Source: Magnolia sinica
Taxonomy: Eukaryota; Streptophyta; Magnoliopsida; Magnoliales; Magnoliaceae
NCBI RefSeq assembly: GCF_029962835.1
Contig: NC_080586.1
Location: 69,751,001 to 69,815,000 of the forward strand
Reading direction: 5' to 3'
Length of the DNA: 64,000 nucleotides
Both the position numbers and the translations under genes were made by a program. The notes beneath the pieces were generated by a model. That model did no database searches. It had not been told where the DNA came from and saw only the letters and a list, made by a program, of their open reading frames with translations. Shown here piece after piece: positions 39,175 through 50,640 of the stretch (within the stretch, counting starts at the first letter, position 1; the number at the start of each line of letters is the position of its first letter).

Positions 39175-39605
39175 ACTCTGGGGGCCCACTGTTATGTATG
39201 TGTATGATCCATGCTGTCTATTTGTTTTACTTGCTCATATTAGGGCATGATCTAAAAAATGAAGTAGATCCAAAGAAAAAGTGGACCACACCACAGGAAA
39301 CAGAGGTAACTGTACGCCTACCATTGAAAACTTCTCAAAGGACTATAGAAGTTTTCGATCAAGCTGATGTTTGTGTATTCCTTCATCCATATCTGTGTGA
39401 CCTTATGAATGGGTTGGATGACAGATACACATCCCTATGGGCCCTAAGTAGGTTGTAAGCTTCAATGGTGGATCTCATTTTGGGCACTATTTCCTGTTGT
39501 GTGGCTTCTTGATCTTATAATCTGCCTCATTGTTTCCGTTCATACTCTAAAATGAGTTAGTAAAACAGATGGACGGTGTGGATCAAACACATACATCATG
39601 GGGTC
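39175..39605. repeat. Palindromic GTGGGCC-family MITE copy, full length
   Basis: AACTCTGGGGGCCCACTGTT to CACATACATCATGGGGTCCC, with the whole interior, including TTTTCGATCAAGCTGATGTT and TTTCCTGTTGTGTGGC. Confidence 0.8.
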
Positions 39606-39827
39606 CCATAGAAATTAGACCAACTAAGCCCAAATATCTCCCAGATTGGAAGATCTCATAAACCAACGTTACGTCTCTTTCTGGTCCTGATGTGGACTTT
39701 TCGTATCTCTTATAAGCCATTTGCCTGTAATATAACAGTAGAAAGGTCTAGATTCTAGATTGTCTTCCGAGGAGAATTATGAGGAATACTCTATCCACCG
39801 TTGACACAACATACTAATGATCTGGGG

Positions 39828-40298
39828 GGCGGATTAGGTGTGGCCCTTAGCGGGGGGCCTACCTTGACGTATGTATTCTATATCCACGCTGTCCATCCAT
39901 TTTTACAGATCATTTTAGGGCATGAGCCCAAAAATGAAGCAGATCCAATCCTCAGTTGGACCACACCGTAGGAAAGAGGGGTGATTTACCATTAATGGGC
40001 CACTGAAGTTTTGGATCAAGCTGATATTTGGTTTTTTCCTTTTCATGCAGGTTTTTGTAACCTTATCAACGGTTTGGATGGCAAATAAACATTATAGAAA
40101 CATTATAATGGGCCCTGGGAAGTTTTTAATGTCAAGGCGTTCAATTACCACTATTCCCTATAGTTTGGTCCACTTGAGATTTGGTTCTTCTTTATTTTTG
40201 GGATCATGCTCAAAGACGATCTGGTGAGACAAATGGACAGCATGGATATATAATACATACATCAAGGTGGGCCCCATGGTAAGGGCAGCTAATCCGCT
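39828..40298. repeat. Palindromic GTGGGCC-family MITE copy, full length
   Basis: The inverted ends extend to GCGGATTAGGTG on the left and CAGCTAATCCGC on the right, then CTTGACGTATGTATTCTATA against ATACATACATCAAGG. This is the best-preserved copy for defining the termini. Confidence 0.82.
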
Positions 40299-41644
40299 TG
40301 GCCGCGGCTTGGACCTACCAGCTTGGCCCATAGTCTGGGGTTGGGCCTTGCGTCCATGGCCCATTCTATTTTTTACAATCTTGAATGCAGACTGTTGGTT
40401 TCATTCCTCTAAAATATCCATTTTTGTGCACTCATGGCCCACTTGATGTACGTAGATTAGGAACAATCTAGTGGGAAATAAGGATTTTATCAATTTTCAT
40501 GCCGGGCCAGGTCGGGCACAAGCTCAATCAGTTTGTTGGGCCAGGATTGAGCCTGCTATGCCCATCCCAGGCTTGGATAGAGTTCAGGCCTTGGTAGGAC
40601 ACTGATCTAAGGATGAGGAACTTCGGGTCCGGGAGATATTTTAGTAATATCTCATCCAGCGAAGGGGCCATGAGACCTACATGGTAGTGGTAGATCATGG
40701 GACTATGCCCTTTTCATTAAGACTATTATTTCTCTTAAACACATTGTCATGAACCTGAACCCCTTCATTTTACTTTCGGCGCCCATTTGTATTATTGGAA
40801 GAGAAAAGAAAAGAAAATGCCTTTTCATGTTGTTTTACCATGTCTGGATAGCAAACAAGATATTGGATTTTATAATGCAATTATTATCCAAACACTATAG
40901 TTAAATTTTTACAAATAAATATAAAGTGATTTTTGTGAGAGCTTTACTTGAATTTCTTTTTATTATCTGCACGAGACCCCAAAATGAAATTCATGCTCAT
41001 GGAAAATCTTGAAAAATCATTATTGAATAATCATTACAATATTCTATTCTTTTCTTTTCTTTTCCTACCATCCTTGTTTGGATGCAAGGAAACTATGGAA
41101 ACTCGGGGAAATGGAAAAGGTTTTCCATTGATGAGGACTTCTATGTTTGTTTCGGTAACAAAGAAAATAGTAGTTTCTACAAAGCAATTATTAGCTTTTT
41201 CCATAGTCAAAGTTCTCTAACATAAAATGCAAAATGATTGTTGTCTAATAAATAAGAAATTTCAACTTTCTATTCAAACAAGACTCCTTGCAATGGAATC
41301 TATGTATTTATCATATGTGTGAAAATAATCACTGAATAATTATTACTTTTTCTTTTTTCTTGAATTCGATATCCATACATGATTGTTCAAACAACTGTCT
41401 TTTAGAAAACCAAACAAAGATGACAAAAGAACAGGAGTTCAAAAGAGAGTGCCTCACATGGCCCACTGTAGTCATCCTTGCTATTGTACAACTTAATAAG
41501 TTCACACAATGAAAATAACGATGGGTCAGCTCGCCAAAAATGGTGAGAGGGTGGCCACTCCCTTCCCATCCTGTTGGCAACTACGTTCCTTTCCCTGCCG
41601 ACCTGACGAGCCGACCAGTGGCACATGGTAAACACCCTTCAAAA

Positions 41645-41771
41645 CTATACCAAAAGAGAACCCAATGCAATAGTAATGGCTTTGCCTCGAATCAACACCC
41701 TCTCCTTGTTCTCCTCCACATGGAGGTCCAATCTTCCACCCCTTGGAGATGCCTGGTTCCATTGACATAGT

Positions 41772-41814
<43 letters not shown>

Positions 41815-42301
41815 ACTTTGTAGGAAGCTTCCCACGAGGTCGAGCTCTATGGGCGCCACCATGATGTGTGACAAGCATCCATCCCATTAATCAAATTCAC
41901 CCTCATGGGCCTAAAAATCAGGCCAATCCATGATTTACGTGGGCCATACCACATAGAATGGTTGAGAGTAGATGCCCGCCCATTGAAACCTTCCTGATTA
42001 CATATAGGGCCCAATGAGATGTGGCTTAGACATCCAATCCATCCACCGTGCGCGTCCCACTTGGATGAGGGGTCACACTAATTTTAGGCCATTCCAAAAC
42101 TGAGGTGGTACCCTCCAAGTGCTTTTAGATGTTTTTGGCATGATTTTTCATGATTTCATATGGTTTGGCCCACCTAAGTTCTGTATACAGCTGATTTTTT
42201 GCACGAGGGGACCTACCAAATGCACCGTGTGGATGTCCATCACATGTCACGGTGGGGCCGACAGAGCTCAACCTCATGGGAGGCTCCCATGAGCTTGACC
42301 T

Positions 42302-42369
<68 letters not shown>

Positions 42370-45300
42370 CATGTAGGCGACTAGATTGCGCTTTCCCAGC
42401 TTTTTACTCCAGTAGGGTGCCAAGGCACAATTTGCCATCCCACAAACATGATCCTGAAATATGATTAAAAGGCAACCAAAATGTGTATAAGAGAGAAAAC
42501 TAACCAAGATGTATTTATGAAACCTTCCCACCCACGTGCACCCACGCATGAAAATATAGAAAATGTGTGTGAGATATGAGCTTTCTGTTTTGTGGGCTAC
42601 ATTGTTTATATCTTTTTCTTAACAAATTAGGCCAATTCACACCTCAGGCGGACGACAGCATACAAGATATATGGACAGAGAATTTGTACTTCAACCATCA
42701 GTTTACTTTGCACATCGTTAGCTATTTGTGGATGGTTAGGGCTCCAAACGCATGTAGTTATATAGTAAACCCTGTGTTTATATTACATTGTTTCTAATAA
42801 GATCGAATGATTCAAACTACTTTACTAATAAGGTTAGCATGGATTATATTGTTGATTTCATTTTGGTTGAGAGTAGTTGGTTTTTATGGTGTAATCAATG
42901 GCGCAGGGAGGGACATGATGAGGTCGATCACCCTCTTCCTCAAGAGATAACTACTCTGAATCCACGGAGCTCTCTGGACTGCTTACAGAGCTTCCTTGAA
43001 TCCACGAGGGATAAAAGAAAGAATAATTCCTAATAAATTCGAAATAATTTGATTGATGATAAAAAAAAATGAAATTACAACTTTTTTTAAAATAAGGATC
43101 TCAAACCTAGGACGGAGATTTAGACTTAGACTCCAACTCAAACACCCTAAAAACATGACTTACTATTTATAGACAACCTCTATTCTTACTAGATTCATGG
43201 TTTTCGGCCAAACATAGTAAGTGTCCAATTAGGCCTAACCATGTTATTCTCCTAATTTTTCTAAGCCATTTTCATGTTGGGCACGACTTCTACAACTCAA
43301 AGGGTCAAAAGTTACACTCGAACTAAAACTTACTATTTATAGTAAAAATGAAACTAAATGCGACTTTTGACCGTCGATCTGATGGAATCTCGCAAATCCA
43401 GCATGTGCAACCCAGCATAGCGGGTTGGTTGGCTTAAGTAGGTTCTCCTACCCCAAAATCATATCTAATATGTCAAAAAAATCGTCCCGGTTTGCAAGAT
43501 ACGACTAATTTAAGGTTTTAACGGTCCAAATTGTTTCCGCCTCCAATTGGGCCTTATCTGGTCCATCTTTGCCATGAAAGTATCTGCAACCCACTCTACA
43601 TCATCAACTAATAGATCATTTTGGTTCAGAATAGCAAATGTTATGGCGTAACAAACCCAATAGAAAGTTAGAAACACATATTGTAAAATGATAAAACCAC
43701 TTTGAAGGGTTTTCCAAAGATATAGAACCAAAAAATTCAAGTATTGATCTCTCTTCACAAAGAAAACAAGTTTATATTGTAAATTGATACAACCACTTTG
43801 AAGGGATTTCCAAAGATATAGAAATAAAAAATTCAAGTATTGGTCTCTCTTCACCAAAAAAAAAAAAAAAAGTTCCAGTATGATTCTCTTAATTTTGTAT
43901 GTTTGGTATTTCCATAAATAGAGATGATAAAGTAATTCAATCCCTTAAATACATCTGGAAGACAGATTTTATATCAAAGACCTCAGGGAATTAACATACA
44001 TCCATGGCGTTCAAGTATCAAGCTTGGAGAGTGGTGTTTTTCTTCCACAAAGAAAATATGCATTTGAAGTATTATCAACTACTGTCACCCAAAAGTGGTG
44101 TTTTTTCATCAACCCAAATCATGATTTACCATGTGATATGAATAGAGAAAATGTTGAAGCTACTGCATATAAAAGGGTCTTCCAAGTTAATGTATCTAAC
44201 AATCAGTAAACCAGATATCTTTAGGAGAAGGATCACTTGAGGAGAGAAAATATGAAATGGGGGCATTAGATGAGTCCCACAAATCCCTTGGATTCTTCTT
44301 CTTCATCATCTTCTTCAAAATGACAGATGACGCTTATCTTAGATCAAAACCGTACTGAAGATTGATGGTTGGGTATTGGGTTTTCAAGGCCAAAGAGATT
44401 GAAGCTTTTAAGGCATGCCAAGTCAACACAACTTGCCGAGAAGACAATCGCGATTTCAGTCTTTTGCAGGGGAACTGAAGATCTTTGTTCATCAGCTCGA
44501 TGGGTCCGATAATGGAAGATTTTCAATCTTCAGTTTGAGGGGGAGTGTAAAAGTTAGTAGAAGTCAGTAATGTTAAGTATTTGCAAGTAGTTTTGGACAC
44601 TTTTAGCAAAGGCCACCCAAAGTGAGTGTAGTTTTCAGTCTCCATGGATACTCTTTTTCATTTAGAGTCATGCACAAGAAACATTAGTTGAGAATTGAGA
44701 TTGTTTTGTTGTATGCCTTAATCATTATTGTATTAGACTTTGTACGGCCCATCAGACCATCATTTACATGTGTACATATTTATTCATTGGATTATACTGA
44801 GATTTTCTAATGTTTGAGTTTATATATATATATGGATGTGATCGTTTCGTGATAACGCATATAAAAAGATATTCAGATTGGCTATCACAATTATCTGTGG
44901 CCAATACTCGTTGATCAAAAGCTTGGTCCACTTCTTGCACTACATAGACCATTGTGCAAGTAAGCATAACGGAAGTGATGAATGTTAATGTGCATCTACA
45001 TATTAGACGTACCTCTGCCGTGATTTACGAGATGATCAGGATGAAATCTCACATAGATCAGCACGATTTGCTCCTTACCCAACAAGATCGTGTAAGCCTA
45101 TGTATTGCAGCTAGGATAGATCATTGTTTGATCAGATAGATCCCATGTGATGATCGCCTAGACGATGAACACTGATCATTCACGATGTGTGAATTGAGCC
45201 ACATGTGTTACGAGACCAATTACCTACAAGCGACAGATCGATTCCAGTCTAGTCGTTGTGTGAGTATGCTAGTTCTCTGGGTGGCTCTTGTATCCTTATT

Positions 45301-48300
45301 ATTCAACGCTACATGATAAGGATGTGATGAAGTGTCATTACTTTGGTGTGCACTATCAAGGCTATGTGCATGGATTCAGCTGGGTCAAAAGCACATTAGG
45401 AAAACAACCATCAAGATCAGGTCGTCAAGATGAGTTAGAAGAAGATTGTAGGTGATCATACGGTGGTGGTGATGCACATGAGACTTACCTAATTCGCTGG
45501 ATCAAATGGATGGTTGGATTTTGCTGTGAACTTTTTTTGAAAAACTATTTATATATTTATATATTGATATTTTCAACAGGTTTTTAATCGATTAATTTCA
45601 CAAAGATATTAGGGTTAGTCTCTAATTGAGATTTCTTTAAAACGAAAGTCTATAAACATAGGTGATAGGCTTTGGTCTGAGACACTTCCCTCTCTCCTCT
45701 CAAGCCTTGGCTCTAGGGAAATTCCTTCCTTCCTAGAAACCTTAGTCCACAAAATTTAAAAATCCCATAGTGTGTATATTTTTCTCTTCTCTTGTGGTTA
45801 AAAATCTACATCTTTATTGGATTTTCCTCATCTCCATTCATGTTTTCGTATAGCTAAGAAGACGATCGTGGATATGCATTCGAGGTAATTTTGTTCTTAG
45901 AATTTTTTTTTTTTTTAAATCTTCCTCTTCATTTTTTTTTTTCACATATAGGTGTAGCAAATTCAATACAATGAAAATATCAGCAAGACAATGGATTAGA
46001 AATTAGCATAACTATATAAAAAGGGCATTGTCTAACTTAAATAGGTTCACATTTCCTTCGTATATAATTTTTTGTTGTTTTTTGGGATGGTGTCGCAATA
46101 TGAGTTATTAATGGTGAGGGTACATGGATACTAACCCCACACGTCCGTGTGGATTGGTTCACTTGAGCGACGCAACTCGCAAATCCAAGTATAAATATCT
46201 GTTCTACTTCTAAACATATCTGAAAATATAAAGTGCATGTAGGAATTATCAACTCAAGGACTATATTCAAAATAGATGTATCTATTTGATAATAGCCTGG
46301 CGTGTTTGGATTACTGGGAGTAAACCAGGGGGTAGGAATGGGAAAGTAAAAGTGTGATATAACTATAAGTAAATGGTAAATTGACAGTAGCACTAGACGA
46401 ATGAATGCTTTGCACGCGTTTGTTCGCTACAAAAGAACTCTTGGAAAATGTTTTTCCTCTGCATTTTCCTATGTTTGGGTTTCAATTTTCCAAGTGAAAT
46501 ATTTTTTCCCTCCAATCTTATAAATTTAAAACGTCATATCAAAGGAAAACCTATTTTGCTACCAATATTGGTTTAAGAAAAAAAAAACATTCCCCTCCCT
46601 TGCTAAGGAAAAGAAATTAATTTCCTTCTTTTTATGGTTTTTACATCAAGGGAAAACTATTTGCTTCCTTCAATCCCCATACACCTTGACATATATACAA
46701 GAAGACTACGTATTATCTTAATAGAATCTACTCTAATCCATTATACTGTTAAGATGGTGGATGGATGTTGGGTCCTTATCCTTGCCTCGGTGGTGGATTC
46801 CCAGGAGTTTCAACACGAGGTATGGGGTTCGAGTACCCATAGGTGGTGAAATCCCACTACTGCGTGGGTGAGTGTGTTAAAAAGAAGAAGAAGATAGTGG
46901 ATGGATGCATGTGTGTAGTCTCTTAACATAGACTATTTTCTCACACTAAGTGGGATTAAAATTTCTCTCTAGATGTAGTAGTGACATTGGAATTCATGGA
47001 GGGATTCTTCATGCATGATTGCAAACCTCAAATACAAGCTCTATATATAAGGTTCTTCAGCTCTATCCTACATGCCAATGTAGTATTACCTCATTAATAC
47101 CCAACTTTGGACAAAAGAAGCGAGTGATAAAATCAAATCCCGTTCCACCTTCTGCAAGCCCTGTCATGATAACCCCATTTCCGTCACAATTTCGTAGCTC
47201 ATCAAACTGTGGTTGTACATCTGCAACAGCCTTTCCTGATGAGAGCACCACCTATCAAAATAAAATAACTTTCATTTTCAGAATACAAATGACACAGTAT
47301 ATCCATTCTCCACAACTGACCTCAAACTATTCCAACTGAACTTGTGTGCACCATCAAAATGTTTTCATTCAGGCCAGCACTCCATATAGGTGGGGCCCAC
47401 CTATCACTTATCCATACTATTCATCTGGTAAGCTATGCACAAAACTACCCCACTGGTCAATCACCAACCATCTGATAACTGCCTAGCAAATGAATGGTTA
47501 AGAAGAATATAGCTGTACTGCTCCATATGTGGACTCTTATGATGGCTGGGTTTGTCCCATGGAGTAGATTTTTGGTCCATTCCTCATCCATGGTTGGTTT
47601 CGCCACATAAAATATCTCAACTGCTGAAAGATGGGCCCCACATCAACAGAATGCTCTGATTCTTCATAAACAAAAACAAGAAATTAAGCTGTTTAATTGA
47701 ATTCCTTATCATTGTAAAGTTATATTTCTAATCTGTAAGATAATTATTTATCTATCTAGGAAAGAGTAGGTACAATTGCATAGCCGTGAGTAGTTTTCAT
47801 CATATCGATCACCAAAGCACCGTTCAGTGTTCTCGGAATCGACGGAATCTCCATAGAGTTGCATTCAATCACTGCTATGGTAGGAAAATTCAATTCAATA
47901 GAAAAGCTTTTGTCCACTTCATGGTTTGAAGGCCTTGAGATGCTGTCTAATAGCCGAAATCCATTGACCCTTTTGGCAGTGAGAAGCCCAGCTTTTGTGA
48001 GGTACTCGATTTGATCTGTTCCAGCCAAACCAGAAGTAAAAAGAAAATGCGAAGCTGCTAAGGTTCCATGACCGCAAGGTTTGATCTGCGAATTCAAAGG
48101 ATGCGAAGTGATTTGAAAAACAGTATATCAAATAGACGAGAGAAAATTCATAGCATTTAACTAACTAAAGGCAACGACATGTAGCCTTTAGGGGTCGTTT
48201 GGCACCATGGATTTGGGGGGTTTGAGGGGATTTGAGTTCAAATCCCCTGATATGTTTGGCACCATAAAGTAACTGGGGGTTTCAAATTAAGGGGGTTTCA

Positions 48301-50640
48301 AATCCCTTCAAAGAGGGGGTTTGAAATCCAAGGTGAAAGCTTGGATTACATCTAAAATCCTTCCAAGAATTGCATGTGTAACATGTGTGTCGCTAGGCTA
48401 TTAATCTATTGGGCACATTGGCCCTCCGATGATATCCCAAAACAATCATATTATCAATTGCAACATTATAATTACTTTAATTCAATGGTTTGCGCCGTCC
48501 AAACATTGTCCATGTAAATCAATGGTTAAAATCCGTTGGTTAGTGACTCGGAAGTGATCTTGTGCTTGTGACCCATCTGAGACTAGGAATTTCATCATTT
48601 TCGGGCAAAGTATATATTTCAACGGGCTTATTACAACCATCATGTCAAACATTACATACATATACTACTTTCAAAACAAAACAAAAAAAAAAAGAAGTTG
48701 ATTTAGTACTTAAATTCAAACTCCTGCAAATCTACTATGCATAGCTACTTTTGGATTATAGCGAATTCTGAATCCAGGGTGCGAAACACAACAGGAGGAT
48801 TTCAAATCCAGGGGGTTCCAAATCCACACTACCACAACAGTCAATGCTGGATGTGGACCATTCATCTGTTGGGACCTACTACAGATGGTTCATGTGCCAA
48901 AAAGAAAAAGAAAAAAAGACCTGCTGTTCAGTGGGAATTTACCCACCAAATGTAAACTGTTGGTTGAACTTTCTTCTAATTGATCATTTAAAATCATCAA
49001 GTCCATCAACCAATAGCTAAGATCATCTAAACAGTGTAATTTGGGGTCTAGGCCCCATCAACGGTAGGGCCCAAAAGAAGAATGGTCAAGATCTACTACA
49101 TATCTGTACCATGCATGCATTTAGTGCATGATAATAATACCTTGGACAACAAGAATTGATGATAAATGATCAAGGGCTCTTAAAACACTAAGTTACAGTG
49201 CTCCGAGTTGCACCAGGACACTTGGATGGTCCAATTGATTGATCCAAACCGTCCATTAGTTGCACAACACAATCCATGGTATAACAAGAAAGAATCACAC
49301 AAATCAGATTATCCAATCTATCAGTAAGTTGGACATACATTATATCAATGGCCCCCATCTATTTTATATGCTACTGATTGGCTACTAGGGATTGTTTTAT
49401 TGGTGTGTTTTTCACAGCTTAGCTTATGGAAATGTATACTTCACATAATGGACAATTCTCATCCATCGATTGGATGGTCCAACTATCACACCAAGGGCTT
49501 GTTTAGAAACCACCAAATAAGTTACTTTCTCAACTTACAGCAGTAGATAAATAACTTATTTAAGATAAGTAAGTTTGGTTTATGATGAATTATAAGTAAC
49601 TTTTCTATTTAAAATCATTTAATCACTTTAGTTTAATAAGTAGAAACCAAGATAAACTACTTAAGGGATAAGTAGTTTATCTTAAGTAACTTAGGATCCA
49701 AACGCCCCCTAAATGTAATGAGGTTCTCTCATAGCACTGTATCATTTCTCATAATCAATAGCATTGGACGGTAACGATCGCACGCACGCACGCTGCACAC
49801 ACACACATAAGATAATATCTCAAGTCTTAAGTTATGGTTTACCCAGTAGATAATGTCCAACCTTTTAAGTCAATGCGACATCCAACCCAAATGATCCCCA
49901 TCTACCATAGAAAACAATGTCTGATTATGAGTGTGGTCCACTCAATGAGTGGATGTGGTTGATTTTTTTTTTTAAGCCAATCCTCATGGTGGGGCCAAAT
50001 CTATTGGACGGATTGGATGTTGCATGCAAGTGAAAGGTTGGAAGTTATCTGCTGGGTCGACCATAAATTGTGGTCCAGCCGGTGGTCCACCGTAAATTTT
50101 TTGTTTTAGGCTTGATTGTACATTTCTCGCTGCGGTGTGTCCCACCTTAGTTTTGGATCGAGACGATTCCTGGGATCTACAATTAAAATGAGGAGAGACA
50201 CAAGATGCACGGTTTGGATTCCACATATACATCACTGGTGGGCCCCACACGGCTCAAACCTATGGTAATTACCATACTTTCTGCGTAACTAAATAAACGA
50301 ACCTCTGCAACAGGAGTGAACCATCTGAGTTGGAATCTCGAACTCGGGCCTCCACTCAGCGAGTCACGATCCTCCGACTCAGCTGCACCGACCCGAGTCA
50401 AGAACGCGGTCGCAGGGGCGTTGAATTCTCTTGCGACAGATTGCAGCCACTCATCATCATCAAATCTCTCCTTTTCTTCCAACAGACACACTGCGGCCGG
50501 GTTACCCTTGAACGCCGTATCAGTGAAAGCGTCGATCTGATCGAGAAATCAACGGTTGTGATTGAAAGTAATACTCGCGACGAATACAGAAAAAGGAAAG
50601 AGCGATTTACCATTGCATATTGGATTGGTTTTTTCGTCAT
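41645..50640 (-). CDS. PhzF-like (phenazine biosynthesis-like) isomerase-fold protein, 6 exons
   Basis: Exons are 50611-50640, 50303-50536, 47774-48085, 47090-47251, 42370-42453 and 41645-41752. All introns are GT-AG in phase 0, giving 309 aa, close to the Arabidopsis At4g02860-type proteins. Landmarks are DAFTDTAFKGNPAAV (residues 12-26), RWFTPVAE ending exon 2, CGHGTLAA in exon 3, GFDFITRFFCPKLGINE in exon 4, CALAPYW in exon 5 and the final strand VLIRGKAITIALGSLLV. The family has a two-lobed diaminopimelate-epimerase fold; plant members have no settled function. The usual catalytic Glu (SET motif) is Ala52 here and the usual Ser of DPxxGSAH is Met, while the CGH His and the Asp remain. The gene may therefore be catalytically altered or inactive, yet splice sites and frame are intact. 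An in-frame ATG at 50724 would add 28 residues. Confidence 0.88.
41775..41812. repeat. (GA)19 microsatellite
   Basis: Intron 5 of the PhzF-like gene, about 22 bp before the exon 6 acceptor on the minus strand; it may act as part of the pyrimidine tract. Confidence 0.97.
41848..42262. repeat. Palindromic GTGGGCC-related repeat in PhzF-like intron 5
   Basis: GGGCGCCACCATGATGTGTG on the left and CATCACATGTCACGGTGGGG on the right are inverted. (GA)n tracts lie on both outer sides, at 41775-41812 and 42305-42366. Confidence 0.65.
42305..42366. repeat. (GA)31 microsatellite adjoining an exon
   Basis: A 62-bp GA run begins 3 bp inside intron 5 of the PhzF-like gene, directly after the exon 5 donor. 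In the transcript it is a CU-rich run right at the 5' splice site. Confidence 0.97.
43150..43510. mobile_element. LTR-derived segment (fossil)
   Basis: Non-coding sequence with words usual in plant LTR elements. It shares CTCCTACCCCAAAATCATAT with both arms of the foldback element. Family and boundaries are undetermined. Confidence 0.3.
43690..43855. repeat. Tandem duplication of about 100 bp in PhzF-like intron 4
   Basis: Two copies around ACCACTTTGAAGGG and AAAAATTCAAGTATTG.TCTC; the apparent open frame across them is a product of the duplication. Confidence 0.8.
44020..44900 (+). mobile_element. Old Ty1/copia fragment: 3' coding remnant, polypurine tract and LTR start
   Basis: Fossil. 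A copia-type reverse-transcriptase/RNase H remnant is followed by a polypurine tract at about 44533-44545 and an LTR that appears to begin TGTAAAAG at 44546. The distal LTR boundary was not found. It is broken in several places and looks old. It lies in intron 4 of the PhzF-like gene, antisense to it. Confidence 0.55.
45000..46700. other. Unassigned part of PhzF-like intron 4
   Basis: No coding or repeat signature recognised; poly-T runs near 45905-45950. Confidence 0.4.
46768..46890 (+). mobile_element. tRNA-derived SINE, copy B
   Basis: Flanked by AAGATGGTGGATGGATG (46751-46767) and AAGATAGTGGATGGATG (46891-46907), one mismatch in 17. It carries the best box B, GGGTTCGAGTACCC, and the family word CCCATAGGTGGTGAAAT. 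It lies in intron 4 of the PhzF-like gene, antisense to it. Confidence 0.88.
47388..47645. repeat. Palindromic GTGGGCC-related repeat in PhzF-like intron 3
   Basis: It opens with TAGGTGGGGCCCACCTATCA and closes near AAGATGGGCCCCACATCAAC. The interior is diverged from the main family. It lies between exons 4 and 3. Confidence 0.5.
48191..48843. mobile_element. PIF/Harbinger-like MITE, second copy
   Basis: The left end is GGGGTCGTTTGGCACCATGG after TTA; the right end is an imperfect inverted match (TCCAAATCCACACTACCACA). It lies in intron 2 of the PhzF-like gene, just upstream of exon 3. The right boundary is approximate. Confidence 0.65.
49495..49709. mobile_element. Small MITE, 215 bp
   Basis: Inverted ends GGGCTTGTTTAGAAACC and GGATCCAAACGCCCCC enclose palindromic AAATAAGTTACTT / AAGTAACTTAG words. 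It lies in intron 2 of the PhzF-like gene. Confidence 0.65.
49985..50252. repeat. Palindromic GTGGGCC-family MITE copy in PhzF-like intron 2
   Basis: CATGGTGGGGCCAAATCTAT to ATACATCACTGGTGGGCCCC, ending about 50 bp from the 3' edge of exon 2. Confidence 0.65.

Larger units (their letters stand above)
42454..47089 (-). other. Intron 4 of the PhzF-like gene (4.6 kb)
   Basis: It lies between exon 4 (GINE) and exon 5 (DHVCG). It contains LTR-derived sequence, a tandem duplication at about 43690-43850, an old copia fragment and a SINE. No other gene is visible. Confidence 0.8.

Noticed and set aside
43510-43857. Minus-strand membrane-like protein
   Set aside because: The repeated hydrophobic stretch comes from a 100-bp tandem duplication in an intron.
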